Below, in pieces: positions 60,888-64,000 of a stretch of DNA of 64,000 bases (the first letter of the stretch is position 1; every line of letters begins with the position of its first letter). Both the position numbers and the translations under genes were made by a program. Below the pieces are notes generated by a model. That model saw only the letters and a program-made list of their open reading frames with translations, searched no databases and was not told the DNA's origin. This DNA comes from Methylocystis iwaonis (lineage in GTDB: Bacteria > Pseudomonadota > Alphaproteobacteria > Rhizobiales > Beijerinckiaceae). The DNA lies in contig NZ_AP027143.1 in the NCBI RefSeq assembly GCF_027925385.1, positions 62,001 through 126,000 of the forward strand. Reading direction: 5' to 3'.

Positions 60888-60901
60888 TTATAGGACTATA
60901 A
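60888..60901. promoter_or_regulatory. Short palindrome in AT-rich region before the sugar dehydrogenase gene
   Basis: TTATAGGACTATAA (6-base arms, 2-base centre) lies in an AT-rich island beginning just after the IS end and running toward the gene at 61077. It may mark a promoter or operator. No clear -35/-10 pair could be fixed. Confidence 0.3.
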
Positions 60902-61076
60902 CACACTATAAAAATACAGAAATAAATCTGAGGCCGCTGGGCCGTAATCCGTGAGGAAAGCGGAATATGCGAGAAAATACGGACTATGTGTGGTAAGCCC
61001 GTCTTGAATGCCTCAGTTCGGCGGATTAATATCATAGTCGATGAATAGATAAATAGATTGGGTAAGGCGAATAGGA

Positions 61077-62435
61077 ATGCGTAGGAGATGGCTCGCGATC
61101 ATCGGCGTCGCTGCGGTCGGCGGCGCCGCGCTATCGGTAACGGCTCTCCGCTCGGAAACGGATCAGCGACTTATCGGCGCCGCCGCCTTCAGCGACTGGC
61201 GCGCGGATGCGCCTGGCGCATGGCGGCGGATTGGCCCGCAAGATTTACCGCGCCCGCTCGCGAGCGAGCCCAAAGCGGAGCGCTCCCAGGTCGTTCCGCG
61301 GCCCGAGGGCGCTGCGCTCAAAACGCTCGTGGGTTTCGAGGCTGAAGTTTTCGCTTCTGGGCTGAACGGACCGCGCGTTCTTAAATTTGCGCCCAACGGC
61401 GATTTGTTCGTGACGGAGAGCAACGCCGGACGCGTGCGCGTGTTTCGAATGAAGGACGAAGATATCAAGCCCGCGCAAAGCGAGATTTTCGCCGCCGAGC
61501 TCGAGCGGCCCTACGGTGTCGCCTTCTATCCGCCCGGCCCCAACCCACAATATGTCTATGTTGGAACGGTCTCGAAGGTCGTGCGCTTCCCTTACAAGCA
61601 AGGGGACCTCAAAGCGGCCGGCCCCGCCGAAATCGTCGCCGGTCCGCTGCCGGCGGAAAGCGGCCACTGGACCCGCGACATTGCCTTCTCGCCCGATGGA
61701 AAGACGCTCTTCGTCGCGGTTGGGTCCAAGAGCAATGTCGCGGATGGCCATGTTCGTCCTTCCGTCGCGGAAGTCGCCGAACTCGAGGCCAAGAATGGCG
61801 TTGGCGCAAGCTCGGGGCCCGAACTCGATCGCGCCGCCGTGCTCGCTTTTGATCCCGATGGCGCAAACAAGCGAATCTATGCGACGGGCATCCGCAACTG
61901 TTCCGGCTTACGCTTGCGGCCGAAGTCCGAGGATCTCTGGTGCGTCGTCAATGAGCGCGACATGCTCGGCGACGACTTGCCGCCCGATTATGCGACGCGC
62001 GTGAAGCCGGGCGCCTTTTATGGATGGCCGTGGTATTACATCGGCGGCAATCCCGATCCGCGTCATCTCGGCGCAAGGCCGGATCTCGCAGACAAGGTCA
62101 CGATACCGGACATTCTCCTGCAGCCTCATTCCGCCCCGCTCGGCCTCGCCTTTTACGATGGCGCGCAATTCCCGGCCGACTATAAAGGCGACGCGTTCGT
62201 GACGCTCCATGGTTCCTGGAATCGCGCCAAACGCACGGGCTACAAGGTCGTTCGTTTGAAGTTCAAAGATGGCGAACCGACAGGCGAATACCAGGATTTC
62301 CTGACGGGATTTGTCGTGGATGACACAAGGGTATGGGGGCGACCCGTCGATGCAACGGTCGCGCCCGACGGATCACTCCTCGTCAGCGAAGACGGGAACG
62401 GCGTCATCTTCAGAGTGCGCTACGTGGGCAGATGA
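61077..62435 (+). CDS. PQQ-dependent soluble sugar/sorbosone dehydrogenase-type protein
   Basis: 452 residues. An uncleaved or weakly cleaved signal anchor (WLAIIGVAAVGGAALSVTAL) is followed by a six-bladed propeller. Family features include FASGLNGPRVLKFAPNGDLFVTES, RDIAFSPDGKTLFVAVGSKSN, YATGIRNCSGLRLRP and HSAPLGLAFYDGAQFP near the C-terminus. These are periplasmic PQQ enzymes that oxidise aldoses or L-sorbosone; the substrate here is unknown. AGGA lies close before the ATG. PQQ is made by methylotrophs for methanol dehydrogenase, so the cofactor fits the host. Confidence 0.88.
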   Translation: MRRRWLAIIGVAAVGGAALSVTALRSETDQRLIGAAAFSDWRADAPGAWRRIGPQDLPRPLASEPKAERSQVVPRPEGAALKTLVGFEAEVFASGLNGPRVLKFAPNGDLFVTESNAGRVRVFRMKDEDIKPAQSEIFAAELERPYGVAFYPPGPNPQYVYVGTVSKVVRFPYKQGDLKAAGPAEIVAGPLPAESGHWTRDIAFSPDGKTLFVAVGSKSNVADGHVRPSVAEVAELEAKNGVGASSGPELDRAAVLAFDPDGANKRIYATGIRNCSGLRLRPKSEDLWCVVNERDMLGDDLPPDYATRVKPGAFYGWPWYYIGGNPDPRHLGARPDLADKVTIPDILLQPHSAPLGLAFYDGAQFPADYKGDAFVTLHGSWNRAKRTGYKVVRLKFKDGEPTGEYQDFLTGFVVDDTRVWGRPVDATVAPDGSLLVSEDGNGVIFRVRYVGR

Positions 62436-62689
62436 GAGATGCTAATCGCTTCGTAAGGCTCGAGGGTGATGTCACATTAACTCGTTCAAGGCGTAGCGAA
62501 GCCTATCGGTCTCGATTTCAGCCAGGTAACGCCATGGATCTCCACTCAGCATCGCCCTGAGGCGATGCAGATGGATGGCAATGGCGGAGTGGCGAGAGGG
62601 ACGGGCTGGAACGAACAGGTTGCGGAGCGCGGAGAAGACGTCTCCTTGTCGCTCGCGCCAAATCGCCAATTATGACTAGATGCGCGTGT

Positions 62690-63000
62690 TATGCGGATGC
62701 TACGCACGACGGGGCTTTCTGGAGCTTTCTCGATGCGTGAAGGGCTCGATAGGCTTCTCGAGGGAACCGGTCTGTCCTATCGCTTCGAGGGGCCGGACGA
62801 AAAGGCGGCGTCGATCATTCTCGCGCAGATCCAGGCCCTGCCGCCGATTGACGTTGGCGCGACGAAGCGGACGGACGTCGAGACGACGAATCCTGACGAC
62901 AAGAAGGCCTATAGCGCCGACTGCGGCGCTATCACCTAAGGAACGGGGACCTACACGGCGCCGCTCGTGACGGTCGCCGGCAAGGCGCCGCTGCCCATGT
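62690..63000 (+). pseudogene. Decayed copy of the TonB receptor signalling-domain region
   Basis: DNA nearly identical to 43568-43913 of the intact receptor gene. It reads MLRTTGLSGAFSMREGLDRL, then YRFEGPDEKAASIILAQ and VGATKRTDVETTNPDDKKAY in one frame. It lacks the signal peptide, plug and barrel and has a premature TAA at 62937 where the intact gene reads GAA. An internal stretch of about 40 bases (encoding DRGARSDAGF in the intact gene) is missing. The fragment ends at the convergent acyl-CoA dehydrogenase gene. Confidence 0.92.
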
Positions 63001-63010
63001 CAAGGACAAG

Positions 63011-64000
63011 TCAAGGCTGCATGAGCGTGTGTTGTAAAGAAAAGTTTCTTTCAGAGATATCCTTCAGCAGATGTTTTGTGGCCGGCGTCACGATCGCGAT
63101 GAAGTAGGACTCTCGAAGTCGCCGACTGTAGATCGAGCCGCGTAGATAGGCGCTGGAGCCGGCATGCAGCATCAGCGCCTGAGTTGCATCGAGAGCAAGA
63201 CGGGAGCCTTCGAGCCGCGCCTCGAGAACTCGCCGTAGATATTCGGGGGCCTGCTCCGAAGGCGTTTCAGCGAGCGTCATGATCTCGTGCTCCATCGCAT
63301 CGACGAACTCGTCCAGCGATGCCGGGCCAATCGGCAAATAGGCGTTCACGGCCCGTACACGCGAGGGCAGGGCGCGCATCAAATCGGCGCAGTTGCGGAC
63401 GAGCCCAATGGTCATGCCCGTTTGCAGCAGGAGAAAGCCTGGCTTGATCCGCTTGGCGAACCGGGTCAATGAGTCAGACAATACCATTTCATCGGGAATT
63501 AAAGCGTTCTTGAAGCCAACGGCCCGCGTTGCGGTCCCTTCCAGCGCAATGAATTGCGCCCCTTTACGGCTTTCGACGCCATCGAAACCAAGACGGGCGA
63601 TCGCCGTAACAACCGTGGCGCCCGCTTCGAAACAGAAGCCAAAATAATGGCCGTCTTCCAAATTCGACACCCAAGGCAAAACACCGTCCACGCGATAGCC
63701 GCCATCGACCCGACGCCCTTTGAGCCTTAGCGGCTCTACACCCGAAAGCGCCTTCATCGGGTTTGAGAGCCCAGTCCCGCCGAGAGCGGCGCCCGACGCA
63801 GCGTCTGCCTGCAAGCGTGCGCGCAAGCCGAGGTTCTCTGAGTTTTGCAGATACCAGCCAAAAGCATCCTGACACCAGACGCAGAAGGCGGTCGAGAGAC
63901 AGGCCTCCGCGACTGAGCTCATCGCACGGATAGCGGCTTGGAGATTAATCGCATGGTCTTCGCCGAAACCGTCATGATGCTGGGCGAAAGCGCCGGCCAA
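63011..64000 (-). CDS. Acyl-CoA dehydrogenase-family enzyme (N-terminus beyond the window)
   Basis: C-terminal 330 or so residues of an acyl-CoA dehydrogenase-type flavoprotein. It includes a substrate/FAD region (GGTGLSNPMKALSGVEPLRLKGRRVDGGYRVDGVLPWVSN) and a long C-terminal helical domain (SLDEFVDAMEHEIMTLAE and following). The start lies past base 64000. Related proteins act as acyl-CoA dehydrogenases or flavin monooxygenases of the DszC/SfnC group. The conserved catalytic base cannot be assigned from this part. It is convergent with the decayed TonB fragment. Confidence 0.82.
   Translation of the reverse strand: MAGAFAQHHDGFGEDHAINLQAAIRAMSSVAEACLSTAFCVWCQDAFGWYLQNSENLGLRARLQADAASGAALGGTGLSNPMKALSGVEPLRLKGRRVDGGYRVDGVLPWVSNLEDGHYFGFCFEAGATVVTAIARLGFDGVESRKGAQFIALEGTATRAVGFKNALIPDEMVLSDSLTRFAKRIKPGFLLLQTGMTIGLVRNCADLMRALPSRVRAVNAYLPIGPASLDEFVDAMEHEIMTLAETPSEQAPEYLRRVLEARLEGSRLALDATQALMLHAGSSAYLRGSIYSRRLRESYFIAIVTPATKHLLKDISERNFSLQHTLMQP

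Noticed and set aside
62472..62669. Leftward frame of 65 residues before the decayed TonB fragment
   Set aside because: Partly protein-like, but no family, no ribosome site and located among remnants; too weak to call.
1..64000. CRISPR arrays, tRNA and rRNA genes
   Set aside because: No regularly spaced repeats and no cloverleaf or rRNA-like segments were noticed on reading; a dedicated scan (tRNAscan-SE, CRISPR finder) would be decisive.

Overview
The window looks like part of a plasmid or megaplasmid from a GC-rich alphaproteobacterial methylotroph, most likely a Methylocystis/Methylosinus-type methanotroph or relative. Two facts support this. First, there is a complete repABC replication and partition unit of the rhizobial type, with parS palindromes and an antisense RNA gene between repB and repC. 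Second, there are two tandem genes for formaldehyde-activating enzyme, a marker of H4MPT-linked C1 metabolism. The genus is an inference; no rRNA or tRNA gene was seen.

Left part (1-12.5 kb). A leftward biosynthetic operon encodes a Rieske oxygenase, an SCP2 protein, a fatty acyl-AMP ligase fused to an acyl carrier protein, a type II thioesterase and the start of a type I polyketide synthase cut by the window edge. Next come a CHASE2 adenylate/guanylate cyclase translationally coupled to a very large FecR-TPR-beta-barrel protein, and a promoter-antitoxin-RES toxin module.

Middle left (12.5-22.4 kb). Tryptophan 2,3-dioxygenase and kynureninase form an operon. They are followed by a thioredoxin-like ferredoxin, a beta-carbonic anhydrase divergent from a SulP transporter broken by a one-base frameshift, an MgtC-like membrane protein, a DUF4142 protein, a diheme cytochrome and an outer-membrane protein preceded by a strong terminator-like hairpin.

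Nitrate island (22.4-33.1 kb). nasT-nasS, nirB-nirD-nasA-narK and a PP2C-kinase fusion form a complete assimilatory nitrate module. The NasS sensor and the NasT RNA-binding antiterminator probably act on the 363-base leader before nirB.

Plasmid core (33.4-41 kb). It holds repABC, a tyrosine recombinase, a DUF1403 protein and a plasmid-type ScpB. A perfect dyad between the divergent recombinase and DUF1403 genes has the geometry of a recombination core site.

Right part (41-64 kb). This part contains a DUF2946 protein, an ECF sigma/anti-sigma pair and a TonB-dependent siderophore receptor. Then come an IS6-family remnant next to a truncated gene resembling soxC, a GlcG/HbpS-like protein and an amidase. 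A divergent module follows, with an AprA-like flavoprotein, an AprB-like ferredoxin and a HEAT-repeat protein facing a three-gene ABC importer whose binding protein carries a NosL-like tail. A 4.5-kb block bounded by inverted IS6-type ends carries a Tlde1-like L,D-transpeptidase, a sterol desaturase-family enzyme and the fae genes. The window ends with a PQQ-type sugar dehydrogenase, a decayed copy of the TonB receptor and a partial acyl-CoA dehydrogenase. Numerous remnants and two single-base frameshifts suggest an actively rearranging accessory replicon.
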